Both the position numbers and the translations under genes were made by a program. Below, piece by piece: positions 7,924-16,058 of a stretch of 64,000 nt of DNA. The notes beneath the pieces are model-generated. The model saw nothing but the letters and a program-made list of their open reading frames with translations. It had not been told where the DNA came from and did no database searches. Position 1 is the stretch's first letter. Each line of letters starts with the position of its first letter. The DNA lies in assembly GCF_009931655.1 (NCBI RefSeq), contig NZ_CP047984.1:806001-870000 (forward strand), read 5' to 3'. Source of the stretch: Pontibacter russatus. GTDB taxonomy: Bacteria > Bacteroidota > Bacteroidia > Cytophagales > Hymenobacteraceae.

Positions 7924-8679
7924 TTAAACTGATCTGATGGTTACTACCTTATAGTCCCATTCGGTGATATCGGTTGCGTACTGCGTCTGGTCGATGAGCG
8001 GCCCCCGGCAGATTTTCTCTTTGGGGAGCGGCATGTCGTACTGTTCCTTCGCCCGCACCAGCAGCTCGTCGAACAGCCATTTCGGGATCATGTCGCGCTC
8101 GGAGGGGTATACGAACTGGAAGGAAAGGAACTGCGCCAGCAGCAACTGCCAGTGCACCTCAATGTTCTGCCACAGCCACTTCCAGTCGAGGTGCTGGCCG
8201 TAGCGCAGGATGATGTGGTTGATGTCGCCGCCGTCGTAGCGCTCCCGGTTCTGCACATACAGCTTCGACCATATGAGCGCCTCGGCCGGAATCACGCGCA
8301 CCTGTATGCCCAGCATCTCGCTCTGCACCGACCGCTCGAACCAGTTGTCGTCCACGTGGCAGTGGTTGCCGGGGTTATTGAAGATGATGTCCATGAAATG
8401 GTCGCCCTTGATGGCCTTGGCCAGCCAGCGGGCGTCTGTCAGTTCTGTCTCGTAGCCGTTTTCGGTGAACTGCTTCAGGATGCGCGGGCAGTCCCCGGAC
8501 TTGCAGAAGATGTCCAGGTCTTTGGTGTCGCGCATCAGGTCGGTGTAGAGGCGCAGGGCGAAGCCCCCGCCCACCAGAAAATCGCACTTGCTCTCCGACA
8601 GCAGCGTCAGCACGTCCTTGTAAAACTCATGGGCCGCCTGCCGCTGTATGCCCTCGTTAATCTCGATTACTTTTGTCAT
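7924..8679 (-). CDS. Nucleotidyltransferase of the MNT/AbiEii type
   Basis: A 251-residue protein with the minimal nucleotidyltransferase signature: FLVGGGFALRLY near residue 35, then RDTKDLDIFC, giving the Gly-Gly and the D-x-D metal ligands. A further acidic residue in HFMDIIF near residue 95 completes the likely triad. By family it transfers a nucleotide to a protein, RNA or small molecule; related folds occur in AbiEii-type toxins. No antitoxin gene is adjacent. The next gene is a metallophosphoesterase 3 bp downstream. The product of the pair is unknown. Confidence 0.75.
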   Translation of the reverse strand: MTKVIEINEGIQRQAAHEFYKDVLTLLSESKCDFLVGGGFALRLYTDLMRDTKDLDIFCKSGDCPRILKQFTENGYETELTDARWLAKAIKGDHFMDIIFNNPGNHCHVDDNWFERSVQSEMLGIQVRVIPAEALIWSKLYVQNRERYDGGDINHIILRYGQHLDWKWLWQNIEVHWQLLLAQFLSFQFVYPSERDMIPKWLFDELLVRAKEQYDMPLPKEKICRGPLIDQTQYATDITEWDYKVVTIRSV

Positions 8680-8991
8680 GCTGCTTCTGTCCTCTTTTAT
8701 ATTATGTCATCCCCGTCGGTATACGGCCAGCTTTGGCAGCCTCTACAGCCTGCCCAGCGACTTTCTTATACTTCACTTACCCATGCGCATAACCACCATT
8801 TACTTCATAATGCGCGGAATGGTTATGGTATTATACAAACGGCCATCTTGCACCCACACAAACCACTTTATTTTCAACATTTTCACATATTTGATTATAT
8901 AATTACAAAATCTTTAATACATTTACCTCGTAAGTATCAATTATTCACATCAACTACTGCTTATTTGCTAACTTTCACTTTTATATATGGA
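8680..8991. other. AT-rich divergent promoter region before the ammonium transporter
   Basis: There is no gene here. The right half (about 8870-8985) is strongly AT-rich compared with its surroundings, as expected of a promoter. A near-match to the -7 box, TACATTTA, lies at about 8922, but its -33 partner is not well spaced. A TATATA lies just before the transporter start. Confidence 0.45.
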
Positions 8992-10368
8992 ATGGACATG
9001 ACAAAAGGTTTATCAAAAATCCCGTTTCTGCTGCTGTTGCTGGTTATAGCCGTTGCGCTGGCCATGCCAGGCGTTCCGGCTGCGGAGAGCACAGCTGAAA
9101 TCAGCGGCGCAGACACCGCCTGGATGCTGGCCGCTACAGCGCTGGTCCTGATCATGACTCCCGGGCTGGCGTTCTTCTATGGTGGCATGGTGCGCCGGAA
9201 GCACGTGCTCTCCACCATGCTGCAGAGCTTTATCTGCATGGCCGTTGTAACCGTTATCTGGGTGGTGTTTGGGTTTAGCCTGGCCTTCGGGGAGTCGGTC
9301 GGGGGCATAGTGGGCAGCCCCGCTACCTTTTTTATGATGCGCGGCGTGATAGAAGGTGCTCCCTGGCCGATGGCCCCCACCATTCCGCTGCTGCTCTTCG
9401 CTATGTTCCAGCTGAAGTTCGCCATCATCACACCCGCACTCATCACCGGTGCCTTTGCCGAGCGCATCCGCTTTATCTCATATACGCTCTTTATCGGTTT
9501 TTTCTTTGTATCCATATATGCCCCGCTCGCCCACATGACCTGGCACCCGGAGGGGCTGCTGTTTGAACTGGGCGTGCTCGACTTTGCCGGCGGCACCGTG
9601 GTACACATGTCGGCGGGATGGGCGGCACTGGCCTCTGCTATCTTCCTGAAGCGGCGCCACGACACCAGCAACCACAAGCCCGCGCACATCCCCTACGTGA
9701 TGTTGGGCACCGGGCTGCTTTGGTTCGGGTGGTTTGGCTTTAATGCCGGCTCGGCCATGGGCGCAAACCCGCTGGCCGTGGTCGCGCTCGCCACCACCGT
9801 CACTGCCTCTGCCGCAGCCGCTGTCTCCTGGATATTTTTTGATGCCCTGAAGGGCCGCAAGCCCTCTGCCATGGGCACCTGCATCGGGGCCGTGGTGGGT
9901 CTGGTGGCCGTGACGCCCGCCGCAGGCTTCGTGACCATCCCGCACTCGCTGGTAATTGGTGTGGTTGCCGCCGTGGTCAGCAACCTGGTGGTGGAGTGGC
10001 GCACCCGCACCTCCCTGGACGATACGCTGGACGTGTTCCCCTGCCACGGGGTCGGCGGGATGGTGGGGATGCTGCTGACCGGCGTTTTTGCCAGCCAGGC
10101 CGTGAACCCGGCGAACGAAACCGGAAACGGCCTGATTTTCGGGGAAACGACTCTGTTTCTGGTACACCTGGCCGCCTTGGTAGGCGTTTCGGTATTCGCC
10201 TTCTGCGGCTCCTGGGTACTGCTGAAAATAACGGACATGATTTCTCCCCTGCGCGTGACGCAGCAGGAGGAAATAACCGGCCTCGACCTGAGCCAGCACG
10301 ACGAAAGCCTCGACGAGCCAGGGGCTGAGGTGGTGGAGCAGCGGGAAAATCAGTTGGTGGCCTCTTAA
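8992..10368 (+). CDS. amt: Ammonium transporter (Amt family)
   Basis: A 458-residue integral membrane channel with eleven or so hydrophobic segments after a cleavable-looking N-terminal signal. Family marks are AFFYGGMVRRK near residue 60, the first pore histidine in GTVVHMSAGWAAL near 205 and the second in CHGVGGMVGMLLTG near 355. It conducts ammonium/ammonia into the cell for nitrogen assimilation. The start is set at the ATG at 8992; the open frame runs far upstream but overlaps the opposite gene and has no coding sense. A PII regulator gene (glnK), often adjacent in other bacteria, is absent. A terminator follows at 10419. Confidence 0.93.
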   Translation: MDMTKGLSKIPFLLLLLVIAVALAMPGVPAAESTAEISGADTAWMLAATALVLIMTPGLAFFYGGMVRRKHVLSTMLQSFICMAVVTVIWVVFGFSLAFGESVGGIVGSPATFFMMRGVIEGAPWPMAPTIPLLLFAMFQLKFAIITPALITGAFAERIRFISYTLFIGFFFVSIYAPLAHMTWHPEGLLFELGVLDFAGGTVVHMSAGWAALASAIFLKRRHDTSNHKPAHIPYVMLGTGLLWFGWFGFNAGSAMGANPLAVVALATTVTASAAAAVSWIFFDALKGRKPSAMGTCIGAVVGLVAVTPAAGFVTIPHSLVIGVVAAVVSNLVVEWRTRTSLDDTLDVFPCHGVGGMVGMLLTGVFASQAVNPANETGNGLIFGETTLFLVHLAALVGVSVFAFCGSWVLLKITDMISPLRVTQQEEITGLDLSQHDESLDEPGAEVVEQRENQLVAS

Positions 10369-10418
10369 ACCTCCCGGCAGGTTCTCCTCGGAATTAATTA
10401 TATATAGCTTGATACCCT

Positions 10419-10460
10419 ACCCACACCAGTGGCACATTGCTGCGGGTGTGGGTTTGTTTT
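10419..10460 (+). terminator. Rho-independent terminator of amt
   Basis: ACCCACACC (10419-10427) pairs with GGTGTGGGT (10445-10453), followed by a T-rich run. Confidence 0.8.
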
Positions 10461-10594
10461 TAGCAGGCAAAATCGTAGAACAAGGTGTTCGGGGCGGGCA
10501 CCGGAATCAGTTCCAGGCTGCCAGCAGCAGGTACAGGCAACAAACTTATATATGATTTAAATTCAGGCCTTCCTTGCTGGTACAGCAGGCAGCG

Positions 10595-11173
10595 CTATTC
10601 CTGCACCTTGTCAATGGTTTTGCGCTTCTGCGTCTTCAGCTGCTTGAAGTGGCTTGGCGTGAGCCCGGTTGTTTTCTTAAACTGGTTTGAGAGGTGCGCC
10701 ACACTGCTGTAGCCCAGCATATAGGCAATCTCCTTCAGGCTGAGTTCGTTGTACACCAGCAGTTCTTTTACCCGCTCGATGCGCTGCAGAATCAGGTACT
10801 TTTCGATGGTGATACCCTCGAAGGAGGAGAAAAGGGTGCTCAGGTAATGGTAGTCGACGCCAACCTTCTCGGCGATATAGTCGGAGGTGTTGATGTGCAG
10901 CCCCGCCTCCTCGCCCTGGTGTACGAGCGCGATGATGGCCAGCTTTACCTGCTCAATCAGCTTCGTTTTACGGTCATCGAGCAGTTCAAAGCCGCTGGCG
11001 TGCAGCACCGCCCGTATCTGTTCCATATCCACTTCATCACCGGGGGCGGCAATCTCCGCCTCCCCCAGCCCTACCTGCAGCACCGTGAGGCCGAGTTGTT
11101 CCAGTTCTTCCGCCACCACGCGCTTGCAGCGGTCGCAGACCATGTTCTTTATATATAACTTCACGTTTGCCAT
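10595..11173 (-). CDS. AraC-family regulator with N-terminal heavy-metal-associated-type domain
   Basis: A 192-residue two-domain protein. Residues 1-65 resemble a heavy-metal-associated (HMA) domain: KLYIKNMVCDRCKRVV has the M-x-C-x-x-C metal loop. Residues 85-185 form an AraC DNA-binding domain with two helix-turn-helix units, ending in the typical SSVAHLSNQFKKTTGLTPSHF. This domain order suggests a sensor of soft metals such as copper. The metal is inferred. It stands alone and no metal pump is adjacent, so its targets may lie outside the window. Confidence 0.82.
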   Translation of the reverse strand: MANVKLYIKNMVCDRCKRVVAEELEQLGLTVLQVGLGEAEIAAPGDEVDMEQIRAVLHASGFELLDDRKTKLIEQVKLAIIALVHQGEEAGLHINTSDYIAEKVGVDYHYLSTLFSSFEGITIEKYLILQRIERVKELLVYNELSLKEIAYMLGYSSVAHLSNQFKKTTGLTPSHFKQLKTQKRKTIDKVQE

Positions 11174-11415
11174 AGCACAAATTTAGGAAAGCCAGCCCAA
11201 GCGCCAAGCCGGGAAAGCGTTTTCATCGAATCCGCCCCACCGTAAGCAGGCACTCCCAAAGCTGGCGTGACATGCCGCTATATATGGCCTGACACAACCA
11301 GCCATCCTATATGCAGTCCAGTCTAAACGTAACAAAGCATCTGGATAGATGTTCTGAGGGCAAAGGCGCTCACACTTAAACTTAGAGGAATATATGGCCG
11401 AGGGAGATTGCAATG

Positions 11416-11423
11416 TATTTTTG
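11416..11423 (+). promoter_or_regulatory. -7 promoter element of the STAS-like gene
   Basis: TATTTTTG matches TAnnTTTG exactly and lies 31 bases before the start codon at 11455. No clear -33 element was found at the expected distance. Confidence 0.45.
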
Positions 11424-11454
11424 CCTATATTGAGTACGCATCCACATCTCCGCC

Positions 11455-11856
11455 ATGTCGTCCGAAATTCAGGACTATCTGTCCATCACCTTCCGGGAGG
11501 AAGAACGGCTGCTGCAGGCCGCGTGGCTCCGGAGTGTGAGCAGCGGGGAGTACCGCAAAGGCGTCACGCTGCTGAAAGACATGGTAGTGGAGAAGCAGGC
11601 AGCTTTCCTGCTGGCGGACTCCCGCCGGTTGAGTAGCGTGACTTTTGCGGACCAGCAATGGATAATCCGGGACATAGCGCCCGCCCTGGTAGCCTCGGAC
11701 CTTCAGAAATTTGCCCGCGTGCTGACGGAGGATGTATTCAATTATATCACCTTCGAGAACCTGCTGCAGCGCATCACCGAAAACCACAGGATAGGCGTCG
11801 AGGTCGCGCAGTTCACGTCGGTACAGGCCGCGCTGGACTGGCTCCGGATGGATTAG
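11455..11856 (+). CDS. SpoIIAA/STAS-like small protein
   Basis: A 133-residue soluble protein, with no signal or membrane segment. The alternating strand and helix pattern, with QAAFLLADSRRLSSVTFADQQWI in the middle and a C-terminal SVQAALDWLRMD, resembles the STAS/SpoIIAA-like proteins common in Bacteroidota; the final motif (aspartate/alanine, then a tryptophan helix) is typical of these. The function of this subgroup is not established. It is convergent with the pirin gene, with only 7 bp between the stops and no hairpin visible. Confidence 0.5.
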   Translation: MSSEIQDYLSITFREEERLLQAAWLRSVSSGEYRKGVTLLKDMVVEKQAAFLLADSRRLSSVTFADQQWIIRDIAPALVASDLQKFARVLTEDVFNYITFENLLQRITENHRIGVEVAQFTSVQAALDWLRMD

Positions 11857-11863
11857 GCGGCCG

Positions 11864-12733
11864 TCAGTCTTCTATCAGGATTCCCATCCTGCCCTGTTGG
11901 AAATCCCGCATGGCCTGCAGCACCTCGGTTTGGGTGTTCATGACAAACGGCCCGTGCGAGGCTACCGGCTCGTGCAGCGGCTCGCCTGCCAGCAACAGCA
12001 ACCGCGTCGCCGCTCTGGCCGTCACGGTGCAGCCTTCGCCGTCCTGGTTCAGCAGCACCAGGTGGTGCCCATCCACTAAGCCATATCCCTCCACCTGCAG
12101 GCTGCCGTCCAGCAGGTACAGAAATGCGTTGTAGTGCTCCGGAATGGGAAAGGCGTACGTTGCCCCGGCTTCCATCCCGATGCGCAGCGCAAGTACCGGG
12201 GTCGGGGTTTTGATGGGGCCCAGCACTTCTTTAAAAGCCCCCGCCACCACCCTTACTTTTATGCGTTCGCCGTCCAGCACCAGCACAGGCGTGTCCTCGG
12301 CCTGCAGCGGAATGTATTCGGGTTGGTTCATCTTGTGCGCTTTCGGCAGGTTCACCCACAATTGGATAATCTCCTGCACCCCGCCATGCTCCTCTATATC
12401 GGCGGGAGGGCGCTCGCTGTGTACCATGCCCCTTCCTGCGTTCATCCACTGCGTGCCGCCCTCATATACCACGCTGTCGTTGCCCCGCGAATCGCGGTGA
12501 TGCACGCCGCCCTTGTACACAAACGTGACCGGGGAGAAGCCGCGGTGCGGATGCGGCCCAACGCCAGCCTGGCGAGGGGAAACCCCTTCCGGCAGTTGAT
12601 GCACGTGGTGGTGCAGCAGCAGAAAAGGGTCTATCTGCTCTACCTGCTGCGTCGGAAAGGGCTGCCGCACGGGCATCCCACCCATATCCACCACATCAGC
12701 GCGCAGTAGGCGGCTCACGGTTCTGTTTTTCAT
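11864..12733 (-). CDS. Pirin family protein
   Basis: A 289-residue bicupin. The N-terminal cupin has the pirin core: DPFLLLHH, then GVGPHPHRGFSPVTFVYKG with the metal-ligand histidines, and WMNAGRGMVHSE with the last histidine and the glutamate. The C-terminal cupin carries the pirin_C pattern with EHYNAFLYLLDGSL. Pirins are cytoplasmic iron-binding proteins; some have quercetin dioxygenase activity and others regulate. It is a single gene. The choice between enzyme and regulator cannot be made from sequence. Confidence 0.9.
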   Translation of the reverse strand: MKNRTVSRLLRADVVDMGGMPVRQPFPTQQVEQIDPFLLLHHHVHQLPEGVSPRQAGVGPHPHRGFSPVTFVYKGGVHHRDSRGNDSVVYEGGTQWMNAGRGMVHSERPPADIEEHGGVQEIIQLWVNLPKAHKMNQPEYIPLQAEDTPVLVLDGERIKVRVVAGAFKEVLGPIKTPTPVLALRIGMEAGATYAFPIPEHYNAFLYLLDGSLQVEGYGLVDGHHLVLLNQDGEGCTVTARAATRLLLLAGEPLHEPVASHGPFVMNTQTEVLQAMRDFQQGRMGILIED

Positions 12734-13163
12734 GGCTTCCGTATGTATATGTATTTACGGAAACGGCTGTGGTTTAGTAGCGCGCGGCACCGCTATATAT
12801 AACCTAAACAGGCGGCGGTGCGGCTGGCACAGGCGCAAAAGACAAGCGGCAGACGCAGAAGGAAGACAGGTTTTATTCCGAGAGGGCTTTGGCTATGGTG
12901 CGCTGGCCGCAGGTTCCCGTGGTGGGGGGTATAAGTGAAAGGACACAGGTATCAGGTATCAAGGCACAAGACATTATATGCTGAACTTAGTTAACGCCTA
13001 GAGTTTGCGGTGTATCAAGCTCTTATGGATAACGCAGGTTAATTTTGTCCGGAGGCTTATACCGCTCTATATGCTGCTTGATTTCCTTGCATGTATATAT
13101 ACCTTACCCGCTTGAGTTCCCGTAGCAGAATTCTCTGCAGTGAGCAGGGGTGCTATGCAGCAT
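12734..13163. other. Intergenic stretch, no gene seen
   Basis: No open frame with coding character. It contains several TATATA sites and a small inverted repeat TCCGT...ACGGA (about 12738-12762) just upstream of pirin. Nothing else was recognised. Confidence 0.5.
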
Positions 13164-13826
13164 TCAGGATATAATCCTGTTCAGGACGGCAAACTTGATG
13201 AGAGCGGCCGTGTTCTTGGTGTGGGTTTTCTCCAGCAGGTTCTGACGGTGCGTTTCGATGGTTCGTTTGCTGGTGAACAGTTTTTCTGAAATCTCGGCAT
13301 TGGTAAACCCTTCTGATATAAGGTTCAGCACTTCCAACTCTCGCTTCGACAGCTCTTTGTGAGGTTTCCTGACAACGTCAAGGTCCAGAGGGGGGGCGGG
13401 AGGGACATGGTGGTTTGCTTTGCGCAGGAGGTCGATGGTAAGGGTGGGGCTGATGTAGCGCATGCCAGAGGCGACCAGCCTGATGGCCTCCAGGAGTTCT
13501 TCTTTGCTGATGTTCTTCAGCAGGTAGCCCGCCGCCCCTGCCTCCAGCATCTGGTGTACGTACCATTCATTGTCCAGCATCGACAGCACTAGCACTTTTA
13601 AGTCTGGGTGCCGCCGCTGCAGCAGATTTATGGCCTCCAGGCCATCCATGTCAGGCATGCTGATGTCCAGCAGCACGATATCAGCGGGCACGGAGGTGAG
13701 CAACTCCAGCAACTCGCTGCCGCTGGCGGCTTCTCCGGCAACCTCAATTGCCTCATCCTCCGTCAGCAGCGCTTTTATACCCTCCCTGAACAGTCTGTGG
13801 TCATCAGTGAGAACCAGTTTTATCAT
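13164..13826 (-). CDS. NarL/FixJ-type response regulator (orphan)
   Basis: A 220-residue regulator. The receiver domain (residues 1-120) has the acidic pair in LTDDH, the phospho-acceptor aspartate in VLLDISMPDMDG near residue 54 and the lysine in LLKNISKEEL near 103. The LuxR-type helix-turn-helix occupies the C-terminus, with LSKRELEVLNLISEGFTNAE and TSKRTIETHRQNL. It would be phosphorylated by a histidine kinase, but none is encoded nearby, so the partner is unknown. A perfect 15-base palindrome 195 bp upstream could be a regulatory site. Confidence 0.92.
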   Translation of the reverse strand: MIKLVLTDDHRLFREGIKALLTEDEAIEVAGEAASGSELLELLTSVPADIVLLDISMPDMDGLEAINLLQRRHPDLKVLVLSMLDNEWYVHQMLEAGAAGYLLKNISKEELLEAIRLVASGMRYISPTLTIDLLRKANHHVPPAPPLDLDVVRKPHKELSKRELEVLNLISEGFTNAEISEKLFTSKRTIETHRQNLLEKTHTKNTAALIKFAVLNRIIS

Positions 13827-14196
13827 ATATGCTTACGTGTGTCTGTGTTGAAGACTTTTGATTGAGGAAGACAGGCGTCTTATACGTTTCAGCCCAACAA
13901 GACAATGTAGTTTTTCCCTAACTATCAAATGTTAGCCGAAGTCCGGGCAGTTCCTTTTGGCGCCCCCCGGAAGGTAGCCGCCACTGCACTGCTTTGCTAT
14001 ATATAAAGATAGACAGGGACTAGTATTCAATACTAACCTCAATAAAACATTACGTATAAACTCAAGTCTTTTTACGTATTTCCCCGTACGCTGCAGTTGC
14101 ACTTTACAAATTTTATGCCTTTTTATGGCCTGTCGCGGCTCGGCTATACAAGACCTGTACATTCTCCTTTTCTATCGCTTTATCTTGCTCCGTTAT
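13827..14196. other. Intergenic region upstream of the response regulator
   Basis: No gene was seen. TAGTATT-C-AATACTA at 14021-14035 is a perfect palindrome about 195 bp upstream of the response regulator start and could be an operator. A TATATA site lies at about 13999. Confidence 0.45.
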
Positions 14197-14239
14197 AACA
14201 GGGAAGCGCCTGCCATATAAAGGCTGGCGCTTCCCTGTT
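14197..14239 (-). terminator. Terminator after the first disordered-protein gene
   Basis: AACAGGGAAGCGCC (14197-14210) pairs perfectly with GGCGCTTCCCTGTT (14226-14239). The intervening loop can add a GCC/GGC pair. It lies 27 bp after the stop of the gene at 14266. Confidence 0.8.
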
Positions 14240-14265
14240 GCGGTTTATATAGCGCTACAGGCGGT

Positions 14266-15084
14266 TCAGTAACCGGAGTCTCTGTTGGGGTCGTGGTTGG
14301 TGTAGCCGCCCCTGTCGGCATTGGCGGCATAGCGTCCGTAGTCGGGGGTGTCCGTGGAGCGGGAGCCGCCGTAGTTTCGGCCGCCGTAGGGGCTGCTGGT
14401 GCCTATGGCGTAATCATCCCCGAAATGCCGGGGGCTGTAGTTCGGCATGCCTCTGTCAGAATGTAAGCCTGAGTTGCCGTAGCCGCCGCCATATCCCGAA
14501 GTGGACACGTAATCGCCCATGTTGCCGCCGCTGCCGCTCATGGAGCCGTAACGGGCGGAGCCGCCGAAATCGCCTTTGGCGCTGTAGTTGGCGCCGCCAA
14601 AGGCAGCGCCGCTGTAGCCGCTCATCCTACCGGTGCCGTAGCCCTGCTCCAACTGCGCGTTCCGCTCCCGCTGCATTTCACTCGCGGTATCGTAGCGGTC
14701 AGAGGTGCCCCCAAAGCCGGAGATGCCATATCCCTGGCGCACATCACCCAGCATGCCACGGTCGCCGCGCGTGTTCTCGTAGTAATTGCGCTCCATGTCA
14801 TGGTCGCGGCTGCGGTAGTTCCGGAAATCGTCCCTGTCGCTGCGCCTTCCCGCATCGTAATCGCGGCCACTGTCGCTGCGGGAGCGGCTGTTGCCATAGT
14901 CGTGCTCGTAGGCGGAGTCTCTGTAGAAATTGTCGCTGTCGCTGCCTTGTCGGCGGCTGCTCCGATACTCCCGCTCAAACTGATTACCGGGGTGGCGGTG
15001 CTCTCTGTTGTTCCAGTCCCGGTCATGCCTGTATTCGTTGCCATAGCCACCCTGGAGATAGCGGTTCCTGTCGTTTCTGTCCAT
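14266..15084 (-). CDS. Low-complexity disordered protein rich in Gly, Tyr, Arg, Asp, Asn and Ser
   Basis: A 272-residue protein with no recognised domain, signal or membrane segment. The N-terminal half is rich in Arg, Asp, Asn and Tyr (for example YRHDRDWNNREHRH); the C-terminal half is Gly/Ser/Tyr-rich (for example YGGGYGNSGLHSDRG). Cys is absent and Lys, Trp, Ile and Val almost so, which predicts disorder. The frame is supported by mostly G/C third positions, by a terminator after it and by a paralogue directly upstream. Composition resembles hydrophilins or phase-separating Arg-Tyr proteins. A role in desiccation or stress is inferred. The Val/Ala-rich frame on the other strand is a shadow. 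Confidence 0.7.
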   Translation of the reverse strand: MDRNDRNRYLQGGYGNEYRHDRDWNNREHRHPGNQFEREYRSSRRQGSDSDNFYRDSAYEHDYGNSRSRSDSGRDYDAGRRSDRDDFRNYRSRDHDMERNYYENTRGDRGMLGDVRQGYGISGFGGTSDRYDTASEMQRERNAQLEQGYGTGRMSGYSGAAFGGANYSAKGDFGGSARYGSMSGSGGNMGDYVSTSGYGGGYGNSGLHSDRGMPNYSPRHFGDDYAIGTSSPYGGRNYGGSRSTDTPDYGRYAANADRGGYTNHDPNRDSGY

Positions 15085-15170
15085 TGCGTTTCAGTAAGGT
15101 TATATATAAAGATTCCTGTTTCTTCTAACGTAGTCCAGCGGTGTCGGTTTTTCAAAAGGTGTCGCCTAAA

Positions 15171-15197
15171 AAAGGCCTGCTTTCTGAGCAGGTCTTT
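15171..15197. terminator. Hairpin between the two disordered-protein genes
   Basis: AAAGGCCTGCT (15171-15181) pairs with AGCAGGTCTTT (15187-15197) around a 5-base loop, with one wobble pair on the plus strand that becomes a mismatch on the minus strand. It lies just after the stop of the upstream gene, so each of the two genes may have its own transcript. Confidence 0.5.
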
Positions 15198-15219
15198 CAG
15201 GCATTATATTCTCTTCCGG

Positions 15220-15933
15220 CTATCTGCTCCTGTCCTCGCGGTTTCGGTACGGGAACGGGTCGCTGTCACGACCGCGCGGGTTGTTGCCGCCGCCGTGGGA
15301 GAAGCGCTCGTTGCGGCTGGCGTTGCCGTAGTTTCCACGGCTGCCCGCGCTGCGCTCCCGGTCCTCGTCGCGGTTGTTGTAGCCGGTGGAGCCGTAGCCG
15401 GTGTTGCCGTATTCCCTGAAGCTGTTGTCGTAACCGATGCTGCCACGGCCTGTGCCGCCGTAATCTTCGCGCCGTTCATTGTCGCCCTGGTTCCCGTATG
15501 TGCGCCGGCTGTCGGGGCCGTAGTTGTAGTACATGTAATCGCTGTAGTCGCTGCTGCCAGCAAAGGATCCGTGGTTGCGGCTTTCGTCGTCGGTGTAGTC
15601 GCCGTAGCCGTTCCGCACGTGCTCCGACTGGTTTCTGCCGCCTGCTTCGTTATGCGGGCCGTGGCCGCGGTTGGGGCCGTAGCTGGTGTGGCCGTAGGTC
15701 GAGCCGCCCCCGTAGGTGCTGCCCCCTTCGCCGTAGCGGGTGTAGTCGCCGTAGGCCCTGGTATAGTTGGAGCCGCGTGGGCCGCTATCGTTTCGCTGGC
15801 TGTCATGGTTTCTGGAGTCACCGCTGCTGGCCCTGTCATCGCCCATGCGGTTGGTGCGGCGGTTGCCGTGCTCGTCAAAGTCGGCGTAGTGGTTGCGGTA
15901 GGTTCGGTTGCTGTTTTCTCTGTCTCTGTTCAT
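15220..15933 (-). CDS. Second low-complexity disordered protein, Lys-, Leu-, Trp- and Cys-free
   Basis: A 237-residue protein related in style to its downstream neighbour (MNRDREN versus MDRNDRN at the start). It is made almost only of Gly, Arg, Asn, Asp, Ser, Tyr, Thr, His and Glu; I find no Lys, Leu, Trp or Cys and a single Ile and Val. Short Tyr-Gly units recur (YGNTGYGSTGYN). No domain is recognised. Arg with Tyr as the only sticky residues is the composition of proteins that form condensates; hydrophilins used in drying tolerance are also Gly-rich and charged. Both readings are inferences. Third codon positions are G/C-rich in this frame only. Confidence 0.7.
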   Translation of the reverse strand: MNRDRENSNRTYRNHYADFDEHGNRRTNRMGDDRASSGDSRNHDSQRNDSGPRGSNYTRAYGDYTRYGEGGSTYGGGSTYGHTSYGPNRGHGPHNEAGGRNQSEHVRNGYGDYTDDESRNHGSFAGSSDYSDYMYYNYGPDSRRTYGNQGDNERREDYGGTGRGSIGYDNSFREYGNTGYGSTGYNNRDEDRERSAGSRGNYGNASRNERFSHGGGNNPRGRDSDPFPYRNREDRSR

Positions 15934-16033
15934 AGCTTTTGGTGTTGATGAAAGATAGTGTTATAACGCAGGCAGTAGCGGCTTGTTATCCTAACCCGCC
16001 CCTGGCACAAACTCTGGCTCCGCGAAACAGGTA

Positions 16034-16050
16034 TATATCAGCCTGATATA
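16034..16050. promoter_or_regulatory. Palindrome TATATCAG-C-CTGATATA before the DUF72 gene
   Basis: A perfect 17-base odd palindrome that ends 8 bases before the DUF72 start codon. The position suggests an operator or an mRNA element near the ribosome site. It is one of several palindromes built on TATATA in this window. Confidence 0.4.
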
Positions 16051-16058
16051 AAACGACT

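Noticed and set aside
7924..8679. Nucleotidyltransferase considered as the toxin of an AbiEii/AbiEi-type system
   Set aside because: There is no adjacent small antitoxin regulator, and the linked gene is a metallophosphoesterase.
8152..8991. Upstream extension of the ammonium transporter frame by 280 residues
   Set aside because: It overlaps the nucleotidyltransferase gene on the other strand and has no family match; the transporter's signal segment starts right at 8992.
14800..15948. Long plus-strand frame of 382 residues, Val/Ala-rich, looking like a membrane protein
   Set aside because: It is the complement of two Gly/Tyr/Arg-rich genes; the repeating codons of those genes create Val/Ala runs on the opposite strand. 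The minus-strand frames have G/C third positions, separate starts and terminators.
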